In this document: in pieces, positions 26,044-35,067 of the stretch | Position numbering within the stretch: position 1 is the stretch's first letter | Layout of the letters: the number at the start of each line of letters is the position of its first letter | From: Psychromonas sp. Urea-02u-13 | GTDB lineage: Bacteria; Pseudomonadota; Gammaproteobacteria; Enterobacterales; Psychromonadaceae | Direction of reading: 5' to 3' | DNA: 64,000 nucleotides | Assembly (NCBI RefSeq): GCF_002835995.1 | Contig: NZ_PJBZ01000044.1 | Location: 62,001-126,000 of the forward strand | The notes under the pieces: generated by a model | What the model was told of the DNA's origin: nothing | Databases searched by the model: none | The model's input: the letters and a program-made list of their open reading frames with translations, nothing else | Program-made: the position numbers and the translations under genes

Positions 26044-27392
26044 CGATGTTATGGAATTTAGGCGCATTTATTGTTGCTTTGAGTATTTTAGTTGCGATTC
26101 ATGAATACGGTCATTTTTGGGTTGCGAGACGTTGTGGTGTAAAAGTCCATCGTTTTTCTATCGGTTTTGGTAAGGTATTATTCAAACGAACAGACAAACA
26201 AGGGACTGAGTTTGCCATTGCTGCTATTCCACTCGGTGGTTATGTAAAAATGCTCGACGGACGAGTAGAAAACGTACCGGAAGAACTTCAACAATTTGCC
26301 TTCGATAAAAAAACAGTGTGGCAACGTATTGCGATTGTGGCCGCTGGTCCGCTAGCCAATTTTGCTTTGGCTATTGTTGCATTCTGTCTGATGTACATGA
26401 TTGGTATTAATACTGCTAAACCGATTGTAAAAGGTGTTATTGCCGATTCGCCTATGTCCGTCATCACCACAGATCAACGTTTTCAGATTATGGCGATTAA
26501 CGATCGTCAAGTGGGGGATTGGGAAGCATTAAATCTCGCGCTGGTTAGTCAAATTGGTGAGAATGAGTTTGATATCACAATTAAAGAACTAACAAACAAT
26601 ACAATTGAACCAATCTCTAGCTATCGAGTCTCAATGGAAAGTTGGAAATTTGATCCTAAAACAGAATCAATCATTAACAGTTTAGGTCTTTCTCCTTACC
26701 GTCCTGTTGTACATCTGCAAGTCGCTCAGGTTTCACAAGGGGGAGCAGGTAATGACGCGGGATTAAAAGCGCAAGATAAGTTACTCGCTATTGATGGCAA
26801 AGCACTCATTGATTGGGCTGATTTTGTTGAACTGATTCAAACTAATGCTAATGCACAATTAGCGTTAAAAATAGAAAGAGACGGGAAATTATCAACGCTT
26901 TTATTAACACCTAAATTAAACGCAGATACAAACAAAGGTTATATCGGTGTTGCACCAGTTGTTGAACCTTATCCTGAAGAATATAGGGTAACGTTACAAT
27001 TTGGCGCTTTTGATGCATTTGTAAAAGGCGTTGAGAAAACGGGCCAATTAACTAAATTAACCTTTGATACGTTAATTAAGTTAATTACCGGAGATATTTC
27101 CGTTAAAAACCTCAGTGGACCTGTTTCAATTGCAAAAGGTGCTGGAGCCAGTGCTGATTATGGCATTGAATACTTTTTGGGGTTTTTAGCGTTAATTAGT
27201 GTTAATTTAGGGTTAATGAACTTAATTCCATTACCCGTGTTAGATGGTGGTCATCTACTTTATTATTTTGTAGAAGTACTCACTGGAAAACCCGTGCCTG
27301 AAAAAATTCAAGAGTTCGGTTTTAAAATTGGTGGTGCTGTTTTAATGACATTAATGACAATCGCTATATTGAATGATTTTAATTTACTGTAA
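26037..27392 (+). CDS. rseP: Site-2 protease RseP
   Basis: Intramembrane zinc metalloprotease that cleaves the anti-sigma factor RseA and clears signal peptides. The HExxH motif is in AIHEYGHFWVARRCGV, the second metal motif in NLIPLPVLDGGHLLYY near the C-terminus. Two PDZ-type domains lie between (~115-290), the second around GGAGNDAGLKAQDKLLAIDG. ATG 26037 overlaps dxr; ATG 26046 is an alternative. Confidence 0.96.
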   Translation: MLTMLWNLGAFIVALSILVAIHEYGHFWVARRCGVKVHRFSIGFGKVLFKRTDKQGTEFAIAAIPLGGYVKMLDGRVENVPEELQQFAFDKKTVWQRIAIVAAGPLANFALAIVAFCLMYMIGINTAKPIVKGVIADSPMSVITTDQRFQIMAINDRQVGDWEALNLALVSQIGENEFDITIKELTNNTIEPISSYRVSMESWKFDPKTESIINSLGLSPYRPVVHLQVAQVSQGGAGNDAGLKAQDKLLAIDGKALIDWADFVELIQTNANAQLALKIERDGKLSTLLLTPKLNADTNKGYIGVAPVVEPYPEEYRVTLQFGAFDAFVKGVEKTGQLTKLTFDTLIKLITGDISVKNLSGPVSIAKGAGASADYGIEYFLGFLALISVNLGLMNLIPLPVLDGGHLLYYFVEVLTGKPVPEKIQEFGFKIGGAVLMTLMTIAILNDFNLL

Positions 27393-27492
27393 TATCTTTG
27401 ATAATCATTATATTGAAAGCAATTTAAGAAAATTATAAAATACAGACTTATATCAAAACACAGCATAAGTGTTGCAAAGGATTCGAAAAAAG

Positions 27493-29916
27493 ATGTTTAA
27501 GAGATATTTAGTAGTAACAGCATTTGTATTCAGTAGTTGTTTTTCAATGCTCTCATTCGCTGAAAAATTTACCATTTCAGATCTACAGTTTGAAGGATTA
27601 CAACGTGTAACCTTAGGTGCCGCGTTATTAAGCTTACCCATCCGAGAAGGTGATGAGGTTGATAGCTATCAACTTTCTCTCGCCCTTAAAAAACTTTATG
27701 CAAGTACTCACTTTGAGACTATTGAATTAGAGCATGAAGGTACGGTATTGATTTTCAAAGTAAAAGAACGCCCAACGATCAGTAATGTGGGGTTGACTGG
27801 TAATGATAAATTAACTGAAGAGCAGATATTAGATTCGCTTAAATCATCGGCCATTCAAGTCGGTGACCCCCTTGATAGAACCACACTTTCTGGCATTGAA
27901 AAAAGTTTAGAAGATTTTTATCACAGTGTAGGTAAGTACAGCGCACAAGTAGAAGCCATTATCACACCGCTTCCGCGTAATCGTGTTTCTATCCAGTTTG
28001 TTTTTCGTGAAGGCCTAACGGCTAAAATAGAACAAATCAATGTAGTTGGTAATGAAGTTTTTCCAGATTCACAATTACTGAAACGTCTGACACTTAGCGA
28101 CTCTGCTGGTTGGTGGGACTTTTTTGCTGATGATAATTACCAAAAGCAAAAACTAGCCGGTGACTTGGAAGTGATTAAAAGTTATTACCTAGACAGAGGT
28201 TATATTCGTTTTGAGATTGAAGATACACAGGTTGCGATAACACCGAGCAAAAAAGGCGTGTACGTAACGGTTAACGTCAATGAAGGTGATATTTATAAAA
28301 TTGGCGGTGTACAGTTTATTGGTAACCTTTTAGGTAACGATGAAGATATAAAGTCATTAGTCCCTTTTATTGAAGGGGATGTATATGCCGCCTCTGATGT
28401 GGCTTACTCAGAACAAAGTATTCGTAAATACTTTGGGCGTTTAGGTTATGCCTATCCAGAAATAACCACTTATCCTGAAGTGGATGATGAAACGAATACC
28501 GTGGTTGTTAACTTTTCTGTTGAGCCAGGACAGCGTGGTTATGTACGTAATATTAATATTTCAGGTAATACGCTGACCGCAGATGTGGTATTACGTCGAG
28601 AATTACGCCAAATGGAAGCGGGTTGGTTGTCCAGTGAAAGCATTGAACTCTCTAAAAACCGTTTAAATCGTTTAGGTTTCTTTTCAAAAGTTGATATTAA
28701 TACCGAACGTGTAAGTGAAGATTTAGTTGATTTAAACGTTAATGTAGAAGAACAAGCTTCAGGTTCATTTAACGCAGGTGTAGGTTACGGTACAGAGTCT
28801 GGTTTAAGTTTAAGTGGTGGTATTAGCCAAGATAACTTTTTAGGCACAGGTGATAAAGTTGGTTTTGAAGTTAAATTTAATGATTATAGTAAAAGTACCA
28901 ATGTAAATTACACAACACCTTACTTGACCAAAGATGGTGTAAGTGGTGGTGCAAGAGTGTTTTATGACCTATTTGAAGCCGGTGAGGCGAATATCGTCGA
29001 TTACACTAATACGACCTATGGTATTCGCTTTAATATGGGCTTTCCTGTGAACGAAATTAACCGTTTAGGTTTCAGTCTCGGTTGGGAAAGTAACGGTATT
29101 GCACAGTTAAAATCTTATGAGCAACTGCGCCAGTTTTGGGATATTTATGGGTCTCAGCTTGATGAGGACGGCTCTGTTAATTTTCAAAATATCGATGTAA
29201 CCGCTAAATGGACACGTAATAATCAAGATAAAGGTCGAATGGCAACGCAGGGTATGAAACACAACCTGTGGGCAAAAATGACTATCCCAAGCTCAGATTT
29301 ACAATACTTTAAAATAAATTTTGATATTAGTAATTACCAACGTATTACTGACGATGGCGAATGGACAACACTACTGCGTGGTACATTAGGTTACGCAAAT
29401 GGTTATGGTCAATTTGATGGTAACGACCAAATCCTACCTTTCTTTGAAAACTACTATGCCGGTGGTTACCGCACATTACGTGGTTTCTCAAGCAATACGG
29501 TTGGGCCACGTGCGATGTATACTAGTGGAGGAAATGATGGTAATAGCACAATGACATTAACTGATAATGCTGTTGGTGGTAATGCCAAATATACAATGAG
29601 TGCTGAAGTGATCTTCCCGGTGCCTTTTCTTGATGAAGCTTACACACGTCAAGTACGTAGCAGTGTATTTGTTGATGCCGGTGAAGTATGGGATACAGAG
29701 TTTAATTACGATTATTATAGCCAGCTAAGTTGTTCATATAACTGTGAATATTTTGGTGATTATTCAAAACCAGGTAGAATACGTGTTTCAATGGGTACGC
29801 AGTTAACTTGGATATCACCAATGGGGCCGTTAGTATTTACCCTAGCAGTACCGTTAAAAGAGTATGAGGGTGATAGAACAGAAACCTTCTCGTTTAATAT
29901 CGGTGATACATTCTAA
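27493..29916 (+). CDS. bamA: Outer membrane protein assembly factor BamA
   Basis: Core of the BAM complex that inserts beta-barrel proteins into the outer membrane. A signal peptide (MFKRYLVVTAFVFSS to SFA) is followed by five POTRA repeats (to ~residue 420) and a 16-strand barrel with the conserved LRGF motif (YRTLRGFSSNTVGPRAMY). The end ...TFSFNIGDTF has the C-terminal aromatic signature. Length is ~807 aa. ATG 27493 is preferred over the GTG at 27469 because it starts the signal peptide. It is followed by a repeat element and then skp. Confidence 0.97.
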   Translation: MFKRYLVVTAFVFSSCFSMLSFAEKFTISDLQFEGLQRVTLGAALLSLPIREGDEVDSYQLSLALKKLYASTHFETIELEHEGTVLIFKVKERPTISNVGLTGNDKLTEEQILDSLKSSAIQVGDPLDRTTLSGIEKSLEDFYHSVGKYSAQVEAIITPLPRNRVSIQFVFREGLTAKIEQINVVGNEVFPDSQLLKRLTLSDSAGWWDFFADDNYQKQKLAGDLEVIKSYYLDRGYIRFEIEDTQVAITPSKKGVYVTVNVNEGDIYKIGGVQFIGNLLGNDEDIKSLVPFIEGDVYAASDVAYSEQSIRKYFGRLGYAYPEITTYPEVDDETNTVVVNFSVEPGQRGYVRNINISGNTLTADVVLRRELRQMEAGWLSSESIELSKNRLNRLGFFSKVDINTERVSEDLVDLNVNVEEQASGSFNAGVGYGTESGLSLSGGISQDNFLGTGDKVGFEVKFNDYSKSTNVNYTTPYLTKDGVSGGARVFYDLFEAGEANIVDYTNTTYGIRFNMGFPVNEINRLGFSLGWESNGIAQLKSYEQLRQFWDIYGSQLDEDGSVNFQNIDVTAKWTRNNQDKGRMATQGMKHNLWAKMTIPSSDLQYFKINFDISNYQRITDDGEWTTLLRGTLGYANGYGQFDGNDQILPFFENYYAGGYRTLRGFSSNTVGPRAMYTSGGNDGNSTMTLTDNAVGGNAKYTMSAEVIFPVPFLDEAYTRQVRSSVFVDAGEVWDTEFNYDYYSQLSCSYNCEYFGDYSKPGRIRVSMGTQLTWISPMGPLVFTLAVPLKEYEGDRTETFSFNIGDTF

Positions 29917-29920
29917 TTTT

Positions 29921-30124
29921 GTAACTATTCAGCACTTCACAAAATTTGAGGTGCTTTTATACACTGCAGACAGTAGCGGCTCAGGGCTAAGCCATTTATG
30001 TATAATTCAAGGCAGGAAAGCGAAGTTTAGTAGTTTAAATGAGCATTTCCTAACACGGTTATCGTCAGATAACTGAAGTTTTACCTTGAACAGACCTTAA
30101 ATGGCAAGGACCTGAGTAGTTAAC
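29921..30124. repeat. GTAACTACTCAG-ended intergenic element, copy A
   Basis: It begins GTAACTATTCAGCAC and ends CTGAGTAGTTAAC, giving imperfect terminal inverted repeats. Its core at ~29980-30050 (CTCAGGGCTAAGCCATTTAT; GAAGTTTAGTAGTTTAAATG; AGCATTTCC) matches the inverted element at 33022-33136. It has no coding potential. Confidence 0.75.
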
Positions 30125-30195
30125 TAATTTTTAAAGTTAAGGTATAACCTTATCGTTTTTTAATAACAATAATATTTTATTTACGGAGTAACAAC

Positions 30196-30705
30196 ATGAA
30201 GACCTTTTTAAAAGCAGCAACTTTAGCAGTAGCAATGATTTCAGTGCCAGCAGTAAACGCTGCAGAAGTACAAAAAGTAGGTGTTGTTTTTCCTTCTAAA
30301 ATAATGAAAGAGTCGCCACAACGTGAACGCATTATTAAAAAATTAGAAGCAGAATTTAAAGCGCGTTATGAAGCATTACAATCACTTGAAAAAGAGATCA
30401 CTAAACTTGAGAAAAGTTTAAAACGTGATGCAGAATTAATGAATAATGACGAAGTAACAGCGATGCAACGTAAAGTGGAAGTTAAGCTTTCTGAATACAA
30501 ATTAAACCGTAAAGCATTCGAAGAAGATAACCGCCGTCGTCAAGGTGAAGAGCAACAAAAAGCACTTGTTGTTGTACGTGATGTGATTGATGCAGTTGCG
30601 AAAGAGCAAGGTTACGACATTATCTTAAACGGTGAGCAAATTGTTTTTGCTAAACCTGCTTATGATATTTCTGATGTTGTTATCGAAGAAATTAGTAAAA
30701 AATAG
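30196..30705 (+). CDS. skp: Periplasmic chaperone Skp (OmpH)
   Basis: Trimeric chaperone that carries unfolded outer-membrane proteins to BamA. The signal peptide covers ~1-22 (ending VNA), and the mature part is a long charged helical segment (residues ~45-120, LEAEFKARYEALQSLEKEI) forming the tentacles. At 169 aa it has the normal length. ACGGAGTAAC precedes the ATG. A 10-base gap to lpxD indicates cotranscription. Confidence 0.95.
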   Translation: MKTFLKAATLAVAMISVPAVNAAEVQKVGVVFPSKIMKESPQRERIIKKLEAEFKARYEALQSLEKEITKLEKSLKRDAELMNNDEVTAMQRKVEVKLSEYKLNRKAFEEDNRRRQGEEQQKALVVVRDVIDAVAKEQGYDIILNGEQIVFAKPAYDISDVVIEEISKK

Positions 30706-30714
30706 GTTCTAAAA

Positions 30715-31737
30715 ATGACACAAACATTAGCGCAATTAGCTACGTTATTAGGCGCGCAAGTAACTGGCGATACGTCGTTAGTTATAAAGCGCTTGGCAAC
30801 GTTTGATAATGCCAATGACGGCGACATCACCTTTGTTTCCGATAAAAAACTATTAACACAGCTTGAGCAATGTAAAGCCAGCGCGATTGTTTTGCCAACG
30901 ACGGTAAAAGAAGGTTATCAAGGTAATGCCCTGTTTATGGATAACCCCTACGTCGGTTATGCTATGCTCGCATCCATTTTTGATACAACACCCAATTTGC
31001 AGGTTAATATTGCACAGTCAGCGATTATTCATGAAAGCGCTAAAATTGGTGAAAATGTTGCGATTGCTGAAAATGTAGTGATTGGGGCCGGTGTAGAAAT
31101 TGCTGATAATTGCCAAATATTCGCCAATGTCGTGATCGGGCAACAGGCTAAAATTAGTAAAAATTGTAAAATATATCCTAATGTCACTATTTATCATGAC
31201 TGTATTGTCGGCGAACGTGTCATTGTTCATGCTAATACTGTGATAGGTAGCGATGGGTTTGGCAATGCGCCTTACCAAGGAAAGTGGGTTAAAATCCCTC
31301 AGATCGGTACTGTGGTTATTGGTGATGATGTAGAAATTGGTTCATCAACAACCATTGATCGTGGTGCGCTTTCAAATACTATTATTAGTAATGGTGTAAA
31401 AATAGATAATCAGTGTCAAATTGCACATAATGTATTTATTGGTGAGCACACTGCTATTGCAGGCGGATCAAATATCGCTGGTAGTACCAAAATTGGTAAA
31501 AACTGTATTGTTGGTGGTAGTGTTGCAATGAATGGACACCTGACTATTACTGATAATGTCGTTATCACCGGAGATAGTATGGTCATGCGTAATATTAGCG
31601 AGGCCGGTATTTATTCTTCTGGTGTGCCAGCTATCAGTAACAAACAGTGGCGAAAAAATACGGCTCATACGTTCAAAATAGGTGATCTATTTAAACGTGT
31701 GAAGCAACTTGAAAAACAACTACAAGAAAAAGATTAA
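30715..31737 (+). CDS. lpxD: UDP-3-O-(3-hydroxyacyl)glucosamine N-acyltransferase
   Basis: Third step of lipid A synthesis. An N-terminal uridine-binding domain (~1-100) precedes a left-handed beta helix of hexapeptide repeats ([20 protein letters not shown]) with the catalytic His in [19 protein letters not shown]-terminal helix ends the protein ([16 protein letters not shown]). Length is 340 aa. It lies within the skp-lpxD-fabZ-lpxA cluster. Confidence 0.97.
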   Translation: MTQTLAQLATLLGAQVTGDTSLVIKRLATFDNANDGDITFVSDKKLLTQLEQCKASAIVLPTTVKEGYQGNALFMDNPYVGYAMLASIFDTTPNLQVNIAQSAIIHESAKIGENVAIAENVVIGAGVEIADNCQIFANVVIGQQAKISKNCKIYPNVTIYHDCIVGERVIVHANTVIGSDGFGNAPYQGKWVKIPQIGTVVIGDDVEIGSSTTIDRGALSNTIISNGVKIDNQCQIAHNVFIGEHTAIAGGSNIAGSTKIGKNCIVGGSVAMNGHLTITDNVVITGDSMVMRNISEAGIYSSGVPAISNKQWRKNTAHTFKIGDLFKRVKQLEKQLQEKD

Positions 31738-31747
31738 GGAATATTCC

Positions 31748-32200
31748 GTGACTAACGAATTAAACAGTTTAGATATTAAAGAGATCATGGATCTTCTACC
31801 ACATCGTTACCCATTTTTATTAATTGACCGTGTTGTCGATTATGTGCCTGGTAAAACGTTACAAGGCTTTAAAAATATTTCATTTAATGAGCCTCAATTT
31901 CAAGGCCATTTCCCAGGCACTCCGGTATTTCCTGGTGTGATGATTATTGAAGCATTAGCACAAGCAACAGGTGTTTTAGCGTTTGCAACTTACGGAAAAC
32001 CTGCTGAAAATGAGCTATATTTTTTAGCGTCGGTTGATAAAGTGCGTTTTCGTAGACCTGTTGTTCCGGGTGATGTACTTGAACTTGAAGTTATCTATTT
32101 AAAAGAACGTCGTGGCATGGGAAAATTTGAGTGTATTGCAAAAGTTGATGGCCAAGTCGCTTGTGAAGCAATGATCATGTGTGCAAGAAGAGAGATCTAA
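31748..32200 (+). CDS. fabZ: 3-hydroxyacyl-[ACP] dehydratase FabZ
   Basis: Dehydratase of fatty acid elongation. Catalytic His in [14 protein letters not shown] and catalytic Glu in [15 protein letters not shown], with the [11 protein letters not shown] loop. GTG 31748 is the start: AAGGA lies seven bases before it and the length (150 aa) fits. An upstream TTG at 31709 lies inside lpxD and is rejected. The stop shares TAATG with the lpxA start. Confidence 0.96.
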   Translation: MTNELNSLDIKEIMDLLPHRYPFLLIDRVVDYVPGKTLQGFKNISFNEPQFQGHFPGTPVFPGVMIIEALAQATGVLAFATYGKPAENELYFLASVDKVRFRRPVVPGDVLELEVIYLKERRGMGKFECIAKVDGQVACEAMIMCARREI

Positions 32201-33018
32201 TGACAAATACAGCTGCTCAAACATTAGGAAAGATCCACGAAACTGCAAAAGTTCATCCAACGGCGATTGTTCATGAAACAGCAATCATCGGGGAAAACGT
32301 AGAGATCGGCCCTTATAGCATTATCGGTGCTCGTGTTGAAATTGGTGACAATTGTTGGATTGCCCCACACGTTGTTATGAATGGCCCAACAAAAATGGGT
32401 AAGGGTAATAAAGTATTTCAATTCGCATCGGTCGGCGAAGATTGCCAAGACTTAAAATATGATGGTGAAGAAACCTTTTTAGAGATTGGCGATAATAACG
32501 TCTTTCGTGAAAGCTGTACTATTCATCGTGGTACAGCACAGGATAACGGCACAACAACCATTGGTAATAATAACCTGTTGATGGCTTACGTTCATGTTGC
32601 ACACGACTGCGTACTGGGTGACAATATTATCCTTTCTAATAATGCAACATTAGCTGGGCATACTAAATTAGCTAATAATGTCATTATTGGTGGTTTGTCG
32701 GCTTTACACCAATTTACACGTGTTGGTGAGTTTGCAATGATTGGCGGTTGTTCTGCGGTAAATAAAGATATACCTCCTTACTTCATGGCATCTGGAAACT
32801 ATGTACAAGCACAAGGCATTAACTCGGTGGGTTTGAAACGCCGTGGGTTTAGCAGTGCCGCTATCATGGAAATAAAGCGTGCTTATAAAGCTTTATGTCG
32901 TGATGGAAACAGTTTAGAAGATGCAAAAGCGCTTATTGCTTCAAAAGTTGAGGATTGCCCTGAGCTTAAAGTCTTACATGACTTTTTAAATGAAGAAAGT
33001 CGCGGTATCGTAAGGTAG
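32200..33018 (+). CDS. lpxA: Acyl-ACP--UDP-N-acetylglucosamine O-acyltransferase
   Basis: First committed step of lipid A synthesis. Hexapeptide left-handed beta helix in the N-terminal two thirds; catalytic His in the AYVHVAHDCVLGDNI segment; C-terminal helical domain (GFSSAAIMEIKRAYKAL). ATG 32200 overlaps the fabZ stop and gives 272 aa; an upstream GTG at 32179 is within fabZ. Instead of running straight into lpxB as in E. coli, there is a 212-base gap with a repeat and a terminator. Confidence 0.96.
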   Translation: MTNTAAQTLGKIHETAKVHPTAIVHETAIIGENVEIGPYSIIGARVEIGDNCWIAPHVVMNGPTKMGKGNKVFQFASVGEDCQDLKYDGEETFLEIGDNNVFRESCTIHRGTAQDNGTTTIGNNNLLMAYVHVAHDCVLGDNIILSNNATLAGHTKLANNVIIGGLSALHQFTRVGEFAMIGGCSAVNKDIPPYFMASGNYVQAQGINSVGLKRRGFSSAAIMEIKRAYKALCRDGNSLEDAKALIASKVEDCPELKVLHDFLNEESRGIVR

Positions 33019-33021
33019 TTT

Positions 33022-33136
33022 GTAACTACTCAGACCGTCGCCATTTAAAGCTTACTTCTGCGTTGGAAATGCGCATTTAAACCACTAAACTGCGCCTTTC
33101 CGCCTTAAATTAAGCATAAATAACTTAGCTCTGAGC
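33022..33136. repeat. GTAACTACTCAG-ended intergenic element, copy B (inverted)
   Basis: It starts GTAACTACTCAGACC and ends near AGCTCTGAGC. Its reverse complement matches copy A at 29921-30124: CTCAGAGCTAAGTTATTTAT, GCAGTTTAGTGGTTTAAATG, GCATTTCC, then TTTAAATGGC and CTGAGTAGTTAC. It lacks the ~35-base segment present near 30052-30088 in copy A. Confidence 0.78.
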
Positions 33137-33178
33137 ATTTATCCTTTATCTTATAAAAATCATATATCAGTATTATCG

Positions 33179-33205
33179 AAAAGGCTCATTAGAGCCTTTT
33201 TTTTT
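33179..33205 (+). terminator. Intrinsic terminator between lpxA and lpxB
   Basis: AAGGCTC / GAGCCTT with loop ATTA and nine or more T. It suggests that lpxB-rnhB-dnaE are expressed at least partly from another promoter or by read-through. Confidence 0.88.
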
Positions 33206-33230
33206 CAAAGCATTTTATGAGTACATTATT

Positions 33231-34385
33231 ATGGCTAAACCATTACGAATCGGTTTAATTGCGGGTGAAGCATCGGGTGATATCTTAGGTGAAGGGCTTA
33301 TCAAAGCACTCAAAGTTCACTACCCTGATGCCATTTTTGAGGGTATTGCAGGACCCAAAATGATAGCGCAAGGCTGTACTGCATTGCACCCTTTAGAAGC
33401 ACTTTCAGTGATGGGGTTTGTAGAGGTATTAGGTAAGTTACGCAGTATTCTCTCTATTCGAAAATCTATTACTCAGCACTTTATTAATAACCCCCCTGAT
33501 ATATTTATTGGTATTGATGCACCTGACTTTAATTTAACCGTAGAACTTAAATTAAAAGCACAGGGTATAAAAACGATTCATTATGTGAGCCCTTCTGTAT
33601 GGGCTTGGAAGCAGTGGAGAATTCATAAAATAGCCAAAGCGACCCATTTAGTGCTGGCATTTTTACCCTTTGAAAAAGCATTTTACGATCGTTTTAATGT
33701 GCCTTGTCAATTTGTAGGTCATACCTTAGCTGATCAGTTACCGCTGATTCGTGAAAAAGATAAAGCCCGAGCAGTATTAGAATTGGATAATAGTGAAAAG
33801 CTATTAGCTATTCTACCTGGTAGTCGTAAAGCTGAAGTTGCTATGCTTGGGCCTCTATTTTTGAAAACGGCTAAAATAATCCATCAAAAACACCCTGAAT
33901 ACCGCTTTATTGTGCCGATGGTAAATGATCGTCGTAAGCAACAGTTTATGGAGCAGATCAAAGAGGTCGCGCCTGATTTACCCATTACTCTTTTTGACGG
34001 TCATTCAAGTGATGTTTTACAGTCTGCGGATTTAGTCTTGTTAGCATCCGGCACCGCTGCACTTGAAGCAATGCTAGCTAAAGCCCCGATGGTGGTGGCT
34101 TATAAAGTAAGCGCGCTAACTTACGTCATTGCAAAATCATTATCGAGTGTGAAATATACTTCATTACCAAATTTGATTGCTGACAAAGAAGTGGTCAAAG
34201 AACTGAGCCAGTATGATTGTACTGTTGAAAATATGGTTGAAGAATTAGAACGTTTAATTGGTATCGGCGGTGAGCAGATGATTGAAACCTTCACTGAATT
34301 ACACAAATTAATTAAATGTGATGCCGATACAAAAGCGGCGCAAGCGGTAGTTGATTTGTTAGCGCTAAAATTGGAAACAGAATAA
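33231..34385 (+). CDS. lpxB: Lipid-A-disaccharide synthase
   Basis: Glycosyltransferase condensing UDP-diacylglucosamine and lipid [43 protein letters not shown] and [13 protein letters not shown] are family motifs. Length is 384 aa. The stop overlaps the rnhB ATG (TAATG), so the two are coupled. Confidence 0.97.
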   Translation: MAKPLRIGLIAGEASGDILGEGLIKALKVHYPDAIFEGIAGPKMIAQGCTALHPLEALSVMGFVEVLGKLRSILSIRKSITQHFINNPPDIFIGIDAPDFNLTVELKLKAQGIKTIHYVSPSVWAWKQWRIHKIAKATHLVLAFLPFEKAFYDRFNVPCQFVGHTLADQLPLIREKDKARAVLELDNSEKLLAILPGSRKAEVAMLGPLFLKTAKIIHQKHPEYRFIVPMVNDRRKQQFMEQIKEVAPDLPITLFDGHSSDVLQSADLVLLASGTAALEAMLAKAPMVVAYKVSALTYVIAKSLSSVKYTSLPNLIADKEVVKELSQYDCTVENMVEELERLIGIGGEQMIETFTELHKLIKCDADTKAAQAVVDLLALKLETE

Positions 34386-34999
34386 TGAGTAAAGAAAAAG
34401 TTGTATTTCCTGATGTGATCTACCCAAATTTTAATTTAATTGCCGGGGTTGATGAAGTTGGCCGTGGTCCGCTCGTGGGTGATGTAGTTACTGCTGCTGT
34501 TATTTTAGATAAAAATAATCCTATCGAAGGTTTAGCGGATTCTAAAAAACTCAGTGAAAAGAAACTGGCGTTCATGTTTGATGAAATTCAACAAAAAGCA
34601 CTGTGTATTTCAGTGGGTCGCGCTTCACCAACAGAGATTGATGAAATTAACATTTTGCAAGCGACTATGCTGGCAATGCAACGTGCAGTAGAGGGGCTTG
34701 AAATTCAGCCTGAATTTGTATTCATTGATGGTAATCGTTGCCCAGCGCTTAATATACCTAGTGAAGCGATTGTTAAAGGGGATGCGCGTGTTGCCGAGAT
34801 AAGTGCTGCCTCTATTATTGCAAAAGTAACACGTGATCGCGAAATGGAAGCGCTTGATAAGTTACATCCTGAGTATGGCTTTGCGAAACACAAAGGTTAC
34901 CCTACTAAAGCGCACTTTGAAGCATTAGAGAAGCACGGTGCAATTGCAGAATACCGTAAAAGCTTCAAACCCGTTAAAAAAGTATTAGGCCTTTTATAG
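34385..34999 (+). CDS. rnhB: Ribonuclease HII
   Basis: Cleaves RNA in RNA-DNA hybrids and at single misincorporated ribonucleotides. The catalytic D23-E24 pair is in [23 protein letters not shown] and [13 protein letters not shown] supply the remaining acidic residues. Length is 204 aa. The inverted repeat AGCCGA / TCGGCT around 35009-35033 lies between it and dnaE. Confidence 0.97.
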   Translation: MSKEKVVFPDVIYPNFNLIAGVDEVGRGPLVGDVVTAAVILDKNNPIEGLADSKKLSEKKLAFMFDEIQQKALCISVGRASPTEIDEINILQATMLAMQRAVEGLEIQPEFVFIDGNRCPALNIPSEAIVKGDARVAEISAASIIAKVTRDREMEALDKLHPEYGFAKHKGYPTKAHFEALEKHGAIAEYRKSFKPVKKVLGLL

Positions 35000-35067
35000 C
35001 TGTCAGCCGATAGCTATCAGCTGTCGGCTTACTCCCAGTTCGCCCTTAAATTAGATAGTATAATCAT

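Noticed and set aside
29864-30076. 70-aa reading frame overlapping the bamA end
   Set aside because: It runs into the intergenic repeat element at 29921-30124 and has no homologous motif.
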